The position numbers and the translations under genes were made by a program. This document shows positions 22,710 through 33,325 of a DNA stretch of 64,000 nt, in pieces. The notes under the pieces are model-generated. The model had not been told where the DNA came from. It did no database searches and was given only the letters and a program-made list of their open reading frames with translations. Source of the stretch: Linderina pennispora. Taxonomy: Eukaryota > Kickxellomycota > Kickxellomycetes > Kickxellales > Kickxellaceae. Where the stretch lies: contig NW_024468265.1 in assembly GCF_002104995.1 (NCBI RefSeq), positions 186,001 to 250,000 on the forward strand, in the 5' to 3' direction. Every line of letters begins with the position of its first letter. Position 1 is the stretch's first letter.

Positions 22710-23936
22710 TTAGTACGGTGACTTGTATCCAGCCTTCTTCATGTCGTTGACAAACTGGCGCGCGTCATTCTCAACACGCTGGACGTCAGCCTGCTTGAAC
22801 TTGTGCATGGCAATCCACTCGGGGGTGAGGGTGGCAGGATACGGGATCTCCTTCTTGTTGCCGGCCCAGAGGGTGGCAACAGGGACAATGTAGTGGTTGG
22901 CAACCTCCTCGGCGGTCTTGGGGAACCACTTCTCGAGGAGAGCCTTGTCGCTGTTGAGCGTTGAGGCGACATTGGAGATCAGGTTGGTGATGCCGCTGGC
23001 GACGCTGTTGACGAGGTCAGTGGAGCCACTGCGACGAGACATGGCGCTGGCGGGGCCTGGGGCGTTAGTGTACTGGAAGCACATCTTGCCGTAGCCGAGC
23101 TGCATCACGGTGTTGATGGGCTCGTTGTAGGCAACGACGTTGGAGCTCAGGCTAATGGCCGAGTTGTCAAAGTTGGGACCGTCCATGCGCCACATGTTGT
23201 TAAGCGCGCCGTTGGAGCTGGCAACGTTCTGCCACTGCCACCAGATGCGGTCGAGGTTGGCGTGGTGCAGCCAGAAGATGACGTCGTTGGGGCTGTAGGT
23301 CTGGTACATGTCACCACCAATGTTGATGTGCACGACACCGTGGAGCGAGTACTCGAGGTCGGGGCGGAACTGGGCCATGGTCGTGTCACGCTGGATGAAC
23401 GACTGGATGTACTCGGGCGAGTACCACGACGTCGGGTTGCCGTTGTTGCCGAACTGGCGACGCAGGCAGTGCGCGCTCGGGTAGGTCATCTGCCAGTTTG
23501 CCTGGACACCGTTGGTGACGCAGTTGTTGGACTGGCCGTTACCGCCGACCCACGCCGAGGTCAGCACCTGCGAGCTTGCCGGCACGCGGTAGTCGCGCAT
23601 CTCGTCCCAGTAAGGCTGGGCGAACGCGCGGTTGTAGCGCTGGCCAACGCTCTCCCAGTCCTGCACAAAGCGGCGGTGGAAGGGGAAGAACTGCGAGTTG
23701 CCGTGGATCTGGCCGAACCAGGTGTTGTGCAGGTACGCGAACCACTGGAACCAGCCGTCGCGCTGCATGCCGGCGTACACGCCCTTAACAAGATCCCACT
23801 CCGAGCTGCTAAGGCTGAGGATCTCCTTGCGCGTGACAATCGAGGAGCACCGGGGCTGCGTCTGCTGCGCGTTGGCCGGTGACAGGGTGGACAGGGCAAT
23901 GGCTGAGGCCGTGATGGCGGCCGAGAAGAACTTCAT
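22710..23936 (-). CDS. Secreted tyrosinase 2
   Basis: Intact, 408 residues. Signal peptide of ~23 residues (MKFFSAAITASAIALSTLSP). CuA ligands H70, H78 and H87 (AYLHN, IHGN, FPFHRRF); CuB ligands H199, H203 and the HH pair at 224-225 (SLHGVVHINI, WLHHANLDRIWWQWQ). The region after CuB has CFQYTNAPGPASAM, a short linker, the motif LLEKWFPKTA and the tail LTPEWIAMHKF...DMKKAGYKSPY. It is shorter than tyrosinases 4 and 5 because the linker is short. In the family the product is an o-diphenol or monophenol oxidase, secreted or cell-wall-bound. Confidence 0.93.
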   Translation of the reverse strand: MKFFSAAITASAIALSTLSPANAQQTQPRCSSIVTRKEILSLSSSEWDLVKGVYAGMQRDGWFQWFAYLHNTWFGQIHGNSQFFPFHRRFVQDWESVGQRYNRAFAQPYWDEMRDYRVPASSQVLTSAWVGGNGQSNNCVTNGVQANWQMTYPSAHCLRRQFGNNGNPTSWYSPEYIQSFIQRDTTMAQFRPDLEYSLHGVVHINIGGDMYQTYSPNDVIFWLHHANLDRIWWQWQNVASSNGALNNMWRMDGPNFDNSAISLSSNVVAYNEPINTVMQLGYGKMCFQYTNAPGPASAMSRRSGSTDLVNSVASGITNLISNVASTLNSDKALLEKWFPKTAEEVANHYIVPVATLWAGNKKEIPYPATLTPEWIAMHKFKQADVQRVENDARQFVNDMKKAGYKSPY

Positions 23937-24081
23937 CTTGTGCTGAATGTGCTACTGCCGACCGATATGTACCAGGGGATATGGAAGGACTAAATAGAAG
24001 GCGGAATAACAGGCGGGGGAGGAAGGAAAAGCAAAGCGTGCCTGAGGATTTGGGCAGAGGGCATGCCGCGGGATGTGCTTC

Positions 24082-24088
24082 ATTTATA
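24082..24088 (-). promoter_or_regulatory. TATA box of tyrosinase 2
   Basis: TATAAAT on the minus strand, about 146 bp before the ATG at 23936. Confidence 0.5.
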
Positions 24089-24202
24089 GGCGCAGCGGCG
24101 GGCTCGCTGTCTGCCGACCTGGGAGGGTGGCTGCCCGCCCCAGCAGCACATCGCCCAAGCACATCCTTTTCGCACTGCTCCGGAGAATAACCCCAGGCCG
24201 CT

Positions 24203-25588
24203 ATGCCAGTCCGGGTGATTCAAGTGCCGGGGGAGAGGAGAGTGCAATTGGCCGTAGGCGTTGCAGCAGCAAAAAAAAAAAAACTCGGTCCAGAGTTGGA
24301 GGGCTATTTTCCGCTCGCAGGGTCTTATTTTAGATGCGAATCACTGTATTCCTTGCCCAAAACTGCGAGCACAATTGGCCAGTGGCTAATGAAGCAAATT
24401 CAGCGCAGGCTATTGCTGCTGCTTGGTGTCGGCTTCTGCCAAAATGGCTCAGTAAAAAATGACCGGCGTTTCCGTTCAGCGCTACTTCTGCCAAGCGACA
24501 TTGCCTCTATTGTGGTGAGCGATCGCACAGCTGGGCAATTGACAGAATACAAGGGATGCGCTTACGGGCTGTTCCTGAGCCTTTGTCCTCCTCAGCAATG
24601 GGATAAACGGATGTTCATTCTGGCGTTGACGGACCTTGCTTTTAAAAATAACCCTCTATTTCTGTGTGTCCGCTTGTGCGCGTCAGCCGCTGGTCATGAG
24701 AGAGCGGACAAGTGCGACTTCTTTTTTGCTGGTGCCCTTCTGGACAGGGGAGCGATGCTCGCCCTTGCACATCGCCAGCGGAAGTCCCATCCTGCCGCTC
24801 TGCCAAATAGCTGCATATCTGTGGCGATTCACCAAGCACGCTCTATAATTGCCCATGCACCAGCCTCCCCCCACCGCGCTATGCAGGTGTCTTGCCTGGA
24901 AGCGCGCGCCTTTGGGCAGCAAGGATTGGCTGGCCAGCACTGTGAAGAAGCAGCGCAGCCGATTCCAATCGGACATGCAGTGTCTCTTCTTGCACGGCGA
25001 CGGCATCACCGCAACTACGTAATTGTGCTGGCAAAAGGGGGGGTCTGCGGAATGTGTCCTCAGTCAACTGCTGCTGGTTTTGCCTTGCGCTCTCCGCTGG
25101 TGATTGCAAGCAATCACAAACGATCCATGGACAATCACAATCCAGCGATTCTGTTGAATAGCTGGCAATTACCGCACACACTGGGACCGTTCCGCGACGA
25201 TTGTTCTGTAGGTTCCAGGAACCGAGCAGTCTTGGCGTCGCCATCAGTGGTACTCGGTCCGAGATACACAATGGCTCGCTGGCTGTACAGATTGCCAGGT
25301 CTGTTTTGCATTGCTCGCTGGCGCAGCACTCGGCCAGCAATGTGTACTGCTTTGCGGCTTTTTGCTCAAGCACTCCTCCCCAAGCAAAATCTGCTCAACC
25401 AGCCTATAAATAGGAGTCGCGCATTGTTTGCTCATAAAAATATCACCGGACATTTATTTCGCGGCATCAGGCCATTGCTGCGCACGGGAGGCATCAACAA
25501 CAACAAAAACGACAATATCAGCGACAGCAAAATGGGTGGACAATGCTATCCTCGAATGATACATATAGCGCGACTGTGGGCTGTTTAG
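24203..25588 (+). CDS. Long open frame of doubtful coding status
   Basis: 461 uninterrupted codons in the spacer between tyrosinase 2 (promoter side) and the 3' end of tyrosinase 3. The translation has no domain, repeat or signal I recognise. Its composition (many Ala, Leu, Arg, Cys, a stretch of Lys from an A12 run, and an Asn run NNNKNDN) looks like translated non-coding DNA, and a TATAAATA element lies inside it at about 25402. Against that, a 1.4-kb open frame is unlikely by chance at this base composition. It may be an orphan gene or simply a stop-poor promoter region. Confidence 0.2.
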   Translation: MPVRVIQVPGERRVQLAVGVAAAKKKKLGPELEGYFPLAGSYFRCESLYSLPKTASTIGQWLMKQIQRRLLLLLGVGFCQNGSVKNDRRFRSALLLPSDIASIVVSDRTAGQLTEYKGCAYGLFLSLCPPQQWDKRMFILALTDLAFKNNPLFLCVRLCASAAGHERADKCDFFFAGALLDRGAMLALAHRQRKSHPAALPNSCISVAIHQARSIIAHAPASPHRAMQVSCLEARAFGQQGLAGQHCEEAAQPIPIGHAVSLLARRRHHRNYVIVLAKGGVCGMCPQSTAAGFALRSPLVIASNHKRSMDNHNPAILLNSWQLPHTLGPFRDDCSVGSRNRAVLASPSVVLGPRYTMARWLYRLPGLFCIARWRSTRPAMCTALRLFAQALLPKQNLLNQPINRSRALFAHKNITGHLFRGIRPLLRTGGINNNKNDNISDSKMGGQCYPRMIHIARLWAV

Positions 25589-25683
25589 TGATGGCATGTG
25601 CTCGGGCATATATTGCATATTCACAAGAAATCAATCAAAACTGCTCAGCAGTTTCCCGCTCATTATAGCCTATGCCCCCGCCC

Positions 25684-26904
25684 TCAGAATGGCGAGAGGT
25701 AGTTTACCGAGTTCATGTCGCTCACAAACTCCTGCGCCTCCTGCATCACCTTGTTGACGCTGCTACGGTCAAATCTGTGCATGTTGATCCAAGAGTCAGT
25801 GAGCTTTGTGGGCGGCACCAGCATTTGGCCACCAGAGCTGATGTTCGGCGACATGGTGGTTCGCGTGGTATTGCGCTGCTTCATCATTTCCTTGGCCTTG
25901 GCCAGCCTAGGGAACCACTTCCGCAGAATATGATCAGGCAGTCCAGCCAGGTTCGCCTCGGTGGTGCTGCTGGTCGAGTTGGCTGGCGGCACTGACACAA
26001 GCGACAGGCGGTTTTCGTTGCGACCCGACACTGAGAAGCTCATAGCGCGGGCGCCGCCGACACCTGCATACTGGAAGCACATGCGGTTGACGCCGAGTTG
26101 CATGGTAGAAGCAACCTCGTCGTTGTAGTGCGGGATGGGGCTCCCCAGGCCAACCCAGTTGCCGCGTGAATCGCGGCCGTCCATTGTCATCTGGTGGCCC
26201 CAGTTCTGCCACTGCTGCCACAGACGGTCCAAGTTTGCATGGTGCAGCATGAAGATGAAGTCGTTGGGGCTCCAGTACGTGCTCATGTCGCCGCCAATGC
26301 CCAGGTGCACGCTGCCGTGGATGGTGAACTCGATGTGCTGGCGGAAGCTGCTCATCGAGCCGTCGCGCTGCATCACCGAGTAGATGTACTCGGGCGAGTA
26401 CCAAGGCTGGATGCCGCCGCCGCGGTCAAAAGCGCGCGATAGGCAGTGGTTGTTGGGGAACGATAGCGTCCATCCTTGGTGCACGCCATTAGGCACACAC
26501 CCGCCGAACCCGTTGCCGCCCATGAGCTGCGGATAGAACACGGGCGATCCGGCGGGGTTGCGGTAGTCTCTAAGGACGTCCCAGTATGGAACAGCAAAAC
26601 CGCCGTCATAGCGCTGGCCGATCTCTTCAAAGTCGCGAAGGAACCGGCGGTGCCAAGGGAAGAACATGTCGTTGCCGTGAATGTTGCCGAATTCGGCGTT
26701 GTGGATGTAGCTGAGGTACTGGAACCAGCCCTCGTTATTCATGCGCCGGAGCACGTTAGCGATGCGGTCCCATTCACCAGGTGACAAACTCAGAATGTCC
26801 CGACGAACGGCGATGCTGGAGCAGCCTTGGGCTGCGCTCAGCGCAATCAGCAGCTGGCTGAGCAAAACGTGGATGAGGAGCGAAAGTATTTGCATTCCTG
26901 CCAA
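25684..26904 (-). CDS. Secreted tyrosinase 3
   Basis: Intact, 406 residues. Hydrophobic leader QILSLLIHVLLSQLLIALSA; the ATG at 26904 or the fourth codon, also Met, could start it. CuA: SYIHNAEFGNIHGN and FFPWHRRF, with the WHR of classical tyrosinases where its neighbours have FHR. CuB: TIHGSVHLGIGGDM and FMLHHANLDRLWQQWQ. It then has CFQYAGVGGARAM, HILRKWFPRLA and the tail LTDSWINMHRFDRSSV...NSVNYLSPF. The linker is short and polar. It is tandem with tyrosinases 2, 4 and 5 on the same strand, consistent with local duplication followed by divergence. Confidence 0.92.
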   Translation of the reverse strand: MAGMQILSLLIHVLLSQLLIALSAAQGCSSIAVRRDILSLSPGEWDRIANVLRRMNNEGWFQYLSYIHNAEFGNIHGNDMFFPWHRRFLRDFEEIGQRYDGGFAVPYWDVLRDYRNPAGSPVFYPQLMGGNGFGGCVPNGVHQGWTLSFPNNHCLSRAFDRGGGIQPWYSPEYIYSVMQRDGSMSSFRQHIEFTIHGSVHLGIGGDMSTYWSPNDFIFMLHHANLDRLWQQWQNWGHQMTMDGRDSRGNWVGLGSPIPHYNDEVASTMQLGVNRMCFQYAGVGGARAMSFSVSGRNENRLSLVSVPPANSTSSTTEANLAGLPDHILRKWFPRLAKAKEMMKQRNTTRTTMSPNISSGGQMLVPPTKLTDSWINMHRFDRSSVNKVMQEAQEFVSDMNSVNYLSPF

Positions 26905-28051
26905 TATAGATGCACTGTCGACAAAAATGTGGTGATCTTTAAGCGGTGTGGTTCAAGTAGGTGGCGTGAATGCTGATGATGGTGTTTGGTATCAGAACGG
27001 CAGAGGCTAGTGGCAGGCACTTTATATGAGCCGTGGTACTCCCGCTGTCACCCTCTGACCTACAGATCCACAGTTTCGACATTCCCCCACACCTCTTCAT
27101 ATCACATATATTGCCATATTCACAGTCTGCTTGGTCTAGATCGCGCTGTTAATATCCCGCTCAGGTCTAGCATGACCGTCGGTGAGCGGCCAACACGCTA
27201 TAATATTCAGCCCCTGAATCTAAATTAATGAGCGGCTGTCGAGGACATTGGCGCATCAGCCATCTTCATTGGCCGCACGTGGCGATGGACACGGCCATGT
27301 CCGGTATGTAGATGATAAATACCCTGGATTCTATTGTTCGCCTCCCGTGCACCCCGCAATTCCAGCTTTTCACCGATGCGGAGTTCTGGCCCGATGGATT
27401 TGTACCGGTTCTGGAGGTAAAGGCAAAAACGGACATGGAATGTTGCAGGCAAACTTTCTTTGTAAATCAAAACACTTTCACGGGCGGTTTGCCGATACAT
27501 GGCCGTGCATAAAGATCTTCGGCTTTCGCCAAGACCAGGAGCAGCATTGACGTTGTTTACGCAGAGCCTCTCCACAGAAGCGTGGGATCAGCGGGTACCC
27601 CAAGAAGGTTGTTCGCCTACCAACACAGCTCGTTTCCTAGTCGTGCGCTGGCTCGCATTAGCGCCAATTCGTCCGGTGTGTAAGCCCAGGAGAAATATAT
27701 TGAGATGTTAAAAATGAAATGATGGTAAACGAGACTTTTGTCAGATGAGAAAACAGAAATTCGAAACTAGTATGACACGTAGGATTCAGGATAGAACGGG
27801 GGAGAGGGGAGGGGTCATTATCTGGCCCACTGCGTACATGCAGGCAGACGGAGCCGTCAAGATGGGCACGGATTACAAAGCGTGCATCTAAATATAGGCC
27901 TGGCAAGCGATGTTTGCGAAGAGGGGGACATCGTAGATCGTTATCTTTCGTCGGCCTGTAGCGGATCTAGGGGGACGTGGGTAGCAGTGGGGCCAAAGCG
28001 AGGCAGCAGAGACAGCAAGCACTGCAGCGTGCAGCCAGCTGGCAGCTATCT
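26905..28051. other. Intergenic spacer with tyrosinase 3 promoter
   Basis: 1.15 kb. A TATA-like ATATAAA on the minus strand at 27021-27027 lies about 120 bp from the tyrosinase 3 ATG. The rest carries no supported gene. Confidence 0.5.
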
Positions 28052-29664
28052 TTAGACCTTGGCGAAAGGCGACTGGTAGCCAACGTTGTTCATGTCGCGC
28101 ACAAACTCCTTAGCATCAGCGTAGAACTTGTGCACATCCTCAGCAGGGAACTTGTGCATGGCGCACCAGGCAGGGGTCAGGGGGTACGGGTTGGGCATCG
28201 GGTAGGCGGGGCCCTTGCCGTTGTCCAGGCCGTACAGGGCGTTGCCCTCGGTGTCCTCGTAGGCAACATAGTCCTCCGAGTAGAGAGCAGACTCCTCAGC
28301 CGAGTTGTACACATCCGAAGCCTCAGCCGACGGGAGGGCAACATAGGAGCCGGACTCGCTGGCCTCGGCCGACTCAGACCCGGAGGCCTCGGCGCTCGGC
28401 AGGGGAACGGCGCTGTACTCAGGGCCGGTGGTGGTGCCGTTGTTGGACGGGTTGGCAGCGTAGGTCGGGAACCACTTGTTCAGGACAGGGGCAGGCAGCT
28501 TCTGGGCGACGTAGGTCTCAACAAACTTGTCGGCGTTGACAGTCATGTTCTGGAAGTTCTCAAAGACGCCGTTGACCAGAGGAGGAACGTAGGCCTTGAC
28601 CGGGGTGGTGACCGGGCGCGGGATGCACTTCTTGGGGGCAGTGGCCGAGTACACGGCGTTGCGCTTGTCGAGCGAACGGCGCCTGTTCGAGACAGAGCCG
28701 ACGTTGTCGTACGAGAAGCACATCTTGTTGTAGCCGAGCTGCATGACGGTCCAGATGGGCTCGTTGTAGGCGATGACGTTGCTCGAGAGGGTGAGCGGCT
28801 TGTTGGCGGTATCGACGCCGTCCATGGTCCAGATGCGGTTGGATCCCTGCCACACGCTCCAGAGGCGGTCAATGTTGGCGTGGTGCAGCCAGAAGATGAA
28901 GTCGTTCGGGCTGTGCATCTGCACCATGTCACCGCCGACAGCCAGATGGATGGCGCCGTGGAGCGAGTACTCGATACCAGCGCGGATCTGAGCCATGGTG
29001 CTGGAGCGCGACAGGACCGACTGGATATACTCGGGCGAGTACCAGGCGTTGATGCGGTTGCCGTTGTTGAACTGGCGCGCGAAGCAGTGGTTGCTCGGGT
29101 AGGACATCTGCCAGTTGGCCTGCATGCCGTTGGTGACACAGTGGTTCGAGCCCTGGCCGTTGCCGCCAAAGTAGTTGCTGGTGAAAATGTCCGACGCCGC
29201 CGGGTTGGCGTAGTCGCGGAGCTCGTCCCAGTAGGGCAGCACAAACGCGGGGTTGATCCGGCGACCAACAGACTCAAAGTCGTGCACGAATCTAGCGAGG
29301 CAGACAAATTGAAATCAAATTAGGTGCGGGGAACGGTTCATACATGCATGTCACATCCTTTTCTGTTTGTGTACATTGTGCCTCGATGCGTGGATGTGCG
29401 CACAATCACTTACCTGCGGTGGAAGGGGAGGAAGTGCTCGCAGTTGTGGATCGTTCCAAAGTTGTTCGAGTGCAGGTAGGCGAACCAGCCCATCCAGCCC
29501 GCGTTCTGCATGGCAGTGATGGTCGACTTCACAGTGTTGAGCTCTGAGGGAGACAGGTTGCGGACCTCCTTGCGGACCCACTGCGACGAGCAGCGGACGG
29601 ACTGGCCGTCAACAGACAGGCCGACCAGGGCAGCAACAGCAACGAAGGCGGTGGTAATCTTCAT
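28052..29664 (-). CDS. Secreted tyrosinase 4 (two exons)
   Basis: Exon 1 is 29664-29414, exon 2 is 29291-28052, giving 496 residues. The 122-bp intron (29413-29292) has a GTAAGT donor and a CTAG acceptor and splits the CuA motif exactly: FLPFHRR joins FVHDFESVGRR. Signal peptide MKITTAFVAVAALVGLSVDG. CuA: AYLHSNNFGTIHN, where HN replaces the usual HG; CuB: SLHGAIHLAVGGDM and WLHHANIDRLW. After VLNKWFPTYA there is an acidic Ser/Ala/Glu linker of about 90 residues with repeated SAEAS units, then LTPAWCAMHKF...NVGYQSPFAKV. It is the only tyrosinase here with a clear intron. Confidence 0.93.
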
Positions 29665-29945
29665 AATGTAAAGCGCAAGAGTGATATTGGCTAGCAATAC
29701 CGGCAAATGAAATGAATGAAAGAGAGGAGCACCAAGCACGGAGGAGGCAGGGAGAGAGGGGTTTAGGAGTCGAGAAAGGGAGAGAGAGGAGCTTTTGGTG
29801 CTGTCGTTAGGGTGGTGTGGTTCTTGTCCTTCTAAAAAGGTAGACTGGACAAAAAGCACAGAGCGAAAGGGGGTTGGAAAGAAAAGAAAAAATAGATTTG
29901 TAGAGACAGGAAAATACGCACCCTCCTGGCTCGCAAAGGGCAGCG

Positions 29946-29952
29946 TTATATA
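29946..29952 (-). promoter_or_regulatory. TATA box of tyrosinase 4
   Basis: TATATAA on the minus strand about 280 bp before the ATG. The intervening leader is strongly CT-rich on the coding strand (runs of CTCTCTCC). Confidence 0.5.
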
Positions 29953-31223
29953 GCCGCCCCTTCTTTGCCCTGCGAATGCGGGTGCTCCCTTGCTCGCAAA
30001 TAAAAACGACGGACGTGCAGCCTGATTTCCTGCTCCAAAAATAAACGTCCTGGGCTGCATACGTCCGGCCTGCAGCCCGTAGCGGTCTGGGGGTCAGGGC
30101 TGTGCAGGCCAGCCAGCGCCGAGGGCACGCCAAATTGCTCAGCATCGATTTTGCATTCCTACACCCATTGTGATGGATATGATGTCCAATCGTCGGCGCG
30201 CGGATTCGGGCGTGTTTGTTTTCGCACATTATATATAGAGCGTGTTGAGTGAGAGGTCGAGATCGACGCCTTGCAATGATTTGCCATAGTTCAAAATGCA
30301 GCTGCCTGTGCTTGCTCGCCGAGCTATCTGGCAGCCAGCATATGCACGAGCAGGCAGTGGGAGAAGGGCGATCGCCGGCACATCCATGGCCCGAAAAAGC
30401 TCTCAAATCCTTCCCCTTTTTTCTGCTCTCAGAGCCACTTGGAGGCTGAGGCATTTTCCAATGGAACGTTGCACGGTGTCTAACTTTGTGCGATGCCGAC
30501 CAGATGCTCACAGTCGCCATGACGCCAGTCACCGCTGGCGCGCCCAGGTGGCGATGCAGCGTCTGTGGTTTGCCATGTCGGCCGCAGCTGGCCAGTATCA
30601 AGGCGGGGGTAACTGGCTTCGCAATCGGCCCTTCCATCTTTGGGAGCACGTCGCACACACCTCTCAGAGCGGTGCGATCGTCCTGGGAGGGATCTGTGTC
30701 TGGGGACATTCATGTTCGCCACCAGTTCTCGGCTGCCGCCTGTGCTGCTTTGTGGTGCTGGTGCGCATATCTCCAATTGATGCTAATGGCTGCCACGCAA
30801 TGCAAAATGGGTGATAATATACCATTGCAACAATCCGATAATAACAGTGCACTTATTTTTAAATGGAACCACACGCGCACGGTGGCACAACAATCGGCCG
30901 CCGGCCTCACACCTATTTTTGGGCCGGAAACCTTGTGCATATGCAGCGGCATTCATACATGCCCGGGAAAAGACATTCTTTCAATTCCAAATCCACTTCA
31001 ACTCCGAACCAGACAATGCGCTCTGTAAACGCGAGGACTGTCACACGGACCACGCGGTCTGATTATTGCAGGGATGCATGGAACTCAGCAGGAGGATGGA
31101 GGCTCACACTGGCGCCAGCAAAAGGATGCTCATATTCACAGACAATACGGGTTTCTACATCGAAATACAGGCGCCATAGACTATCACAGAAATGTATTGT
31201 TTCATCGGCAAACATGGCACCAT
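29953..31223. other. Intergenic spacer, no supported gene
   Basis: 1.27 kb between the tyrosinase 4 promoter and the 3' end of tyrosinase 5. Open frames of up to 300 codons overlap on both strands, without recognisable content. I regard them as chance. Confidence 0.5.
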
Positions 31224-32711
31224 CTACTTGAGCGGAACGTACTGAGCGTCCTGAAGGTCCTGCACAAACTGGCGGGCCTTCTCATTGTAGCGCCTCACCT
31301 CAGCCGCATCAAACTTGTGCATCTTTGCCCACTTGCTGCCCAGGGTCGGCGGGACAGGAATGGCGGCAACAGCCTTGTTGGCAATGTTGTGGCCTTTCTG
31401 GGGGCGCTTGAGACCTGTAACCTTGTTGTTTGCAATGTCCTTGCCCAGGCCAGCCATCTTTGGGAACCACTTGTCCAACACATTGGGCGGCAAGGTGGTG
31501 ACGACGTTCTGAGCAGACTTGTGGAGGCTCTTGCTGAGACCCTTGGTGATGCCCTTGAAGGCATCCTTGAAGAACTGGTCAACTTCCTCGAGGCTGTCCT
31601 TGATATCTTCGTTAAGCTGCTGCACGCCCGCTGCGACATCGGATGCGACGCCAAGGAAAAAGTCGTCAATTTCAGGCTTGTTGGTCTTGGCCGGGTGGAC
31701 AATGCGCTTAGTCTTCTTGCTGCCATCACTATCCTCTCCGTTATTCTTCTTGCCGTTGCTGCTGTTGCTCTTGTCCTTGGCCACAGCCGACTGAGCGACA
31801 GCAGAAGCTTGAGACGGCAAGTTACGGTCCCCAGGAAGGTTGGTGTCGTAGTAATAGCAGGCGCTTCCATGACCCAGCTGCATCACCGAGCTGACGGGCT
31901 CGTTGTACGCGAGAATCTGCGAGTCAATAGTCATGTTTGCACCCTTGTTGTCGACACCGTCCATGACCCAGGTGTTGCCGTTGTCCTGCCACTGGTCCCA
32001 CAGGCGGTCCATATTGGCATGGTGAACCATGAAGGCAAAGTCGTTCGGGCTCCACTGCTCAATCATGTCGCCACCGAGGCCCAGGTGCACAGCGCCGTGC
32101 AGACTCATCTCCATGTCAGGGCGGAACTGTGCCATGGTGGTGTCGCGCTGGATGATGGACAGAATGTACTCGGGCGCATACCACGAGTTGATAATGCCAT
32201 CCCCCTTGTCGAATTTGCGCACCAGGCAGTGCGTGTTCGGGTAGCCCACATTGATATTGGCCAAGAAGCCATCCGAAACACAGCCGTTGGCGCCCTGGCC
32301 ATTGCCGCCAATGTACTTGTTGGTCAGGACCTCTGAGGTCTGCGGTGCACGGTAGTCGCTGACGGTATCCCAGTACGGCAGATAGAAGCTGGAGCTGTAG
32401 CGCTGGGCAATCTGCTCGTAGTCGATGGTGAAGCGGCGGTGGAACGGGAAGAACTGCGAGTTGCCATGGATGGTGTTGAAGTTCTGGGTGTGCACGTACG
32501 CAAACCACCTGCCCCAGCCGTCGCGGTTCATTGCGAGCACAACGCTCGAGACAACGCTCCACTCGGCGTCAGTGAGGCTACGAATCTCCTTGCGCACGCC
32601 AGCAGTGGTGCAGGCAGCTGGCTTTGGGGAGTTATCTGGCTTTGGTGAGCCCTGTGCAGCGGCCAACAGACTCGAGGCAAGAGCCACCACAGCAAAGAAA
32701 GCGAGCTTCAT
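31224..32711 (-). CDS. Secreted tyrosinase 5
   Basis: Intact, 495 residues from the ATG at 32711 (MKLAFFAVVALASSLLAAAQ, signal peptide); the open frame extends further upstream only through a CT-rich leader. CuA: AYVHTQNFNTIHGN and FFPFHRRF; CuB: SLHGAVHLGLGGDM and FMVHHANMDRLWDQWQ. Distinctive is a linker of about 110 residues, Lys/Ser/Asn-rich at first (KDKSNSSNGKKNNGEDSDG) and then amphipathic helical (DSLEEVDQFFKDAFKGITKG), before VLDKWFPKMAGLGKD. The tail WAKMHKFDAAEVRRYN...DAQYVPLK lacks the final SPY/SPF of its relatives. Confidence 0.93.
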   Translation of the reverse strand: MKLAFFAVVALASSLLAAAQGSPKPDNSPKPAACTTAGVRKEIRSLTDAEWSVVSSVVLAMNRDGWGRWFAYVHTQNFNTIHGNSQFFPFHRRFTIDYEQIAQRYSSSFYLPYWDTVSDYRAPQTSEVLTNKYIGGNGQGANGCVSDGFLANINVGYPNTHCLVRKFDKGDGIINSWYAPEYILSIIQRDTTMAQFRPDMEMSLHGAVHLGLGGDMIEQWSPNDFAFMVHHANMDRLWDQWQDNGNTWVMDGVDNKGANMTIDSQILAYNEPVSSVMQLGHGSACYYYDTNLPGDRNLPSQASAVAQSAVAKDKSNSSNGKKNNGEDSDGSKKTKRIVHPAKTNKPEIDDFFLGVASDVAAGVQQLNEDIKDSLEEVDQFFKDAFKGITKGLSKSLHKSAQNVVTTLPPNVLDKWFPKMAGLGKDIANNKVTGLKRPQKGHNIANKAVAAIPVPPTLGSKWAKMHKFDAAEVRRYNEKARQFVQDLQDAQYVPLK

Positions 32712-33325
32712 TTTTATGGAATAAAAGATAATAGTCAGAGTCGTAAATGGAATGAAATATTGGAAAGTTTGGCCAAATATCCTGGTATTTAGACAACCGC
32801 GAGGTGGTATCAACTGAATAACAGGGCGGGCAAAGGGAAGGGGAAGGGGAGGGGAGGGAAATGGAAGGGGGTAAAAATAGGAGTCGGAAGAATAGAGACA
32901 GGGATATTCAAGGTTGTTTAAAAAGGACGAAGAGAGCAAAGTCTCGAGGCCCATCACCTCTAGCTTCTCGGTAGGCAGACTGGCACACCTTCCTTTGCCG
33001 AACGCGAGAGACGTCAACATTGGAAATCGCTACCAATACGTCAATAACGTGAGCAGGGTAGATCGCTTTTGAATTGCAGTGGAGACTTTCTCAACAGCAA
33101 CAAACATTAGTAGAGCCGAGGACTAGGAAGCGAAGCAAGCTGCGGGGATTAGCAAGCTGACGGCCCTGCGCAACTGGTGCAGACTGGCTTTTGTTTCGGC
33201 ACTCAGGATGCTGGACTGCCAGAGAAATGCAAAGATGCGGTCAGCGCATGTCAGTGCTGACATGACGTCTTCTTGATGGATGCTTCCATTATTAGGGCGA
33301 TTAGCTGTTATTGGTGGGTAAATAC
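32712..33325. other. Intergenic spacer with purine-rich tract
   Basis: Contains the tyrosinase 5 leader: a GGGAAGGGGAAGGGG-type purine tract around 32835-32875 (pyrimidine-rich on the coding strand). No gene seen. Confidence 0.5.

Noticed and set aside
27977-29323. 448-codon plus-strand frame opposite tyrosinase 4
   Set aside because: Exact antisense of the tyrosinase coding sequence; a by-product of its GC-rich third positions.
29807-30709. 300-codon minus-strand frame upstream of tyrosinase 4
   Set aside because: It overlaps the TATA box and CT-rich leader and has no recognisable content.
31074-32336. 420-codon plus-strand frame opposite tyrosinase 5
   Set aside because: Antisense shadow; composition mirrors the true gene.
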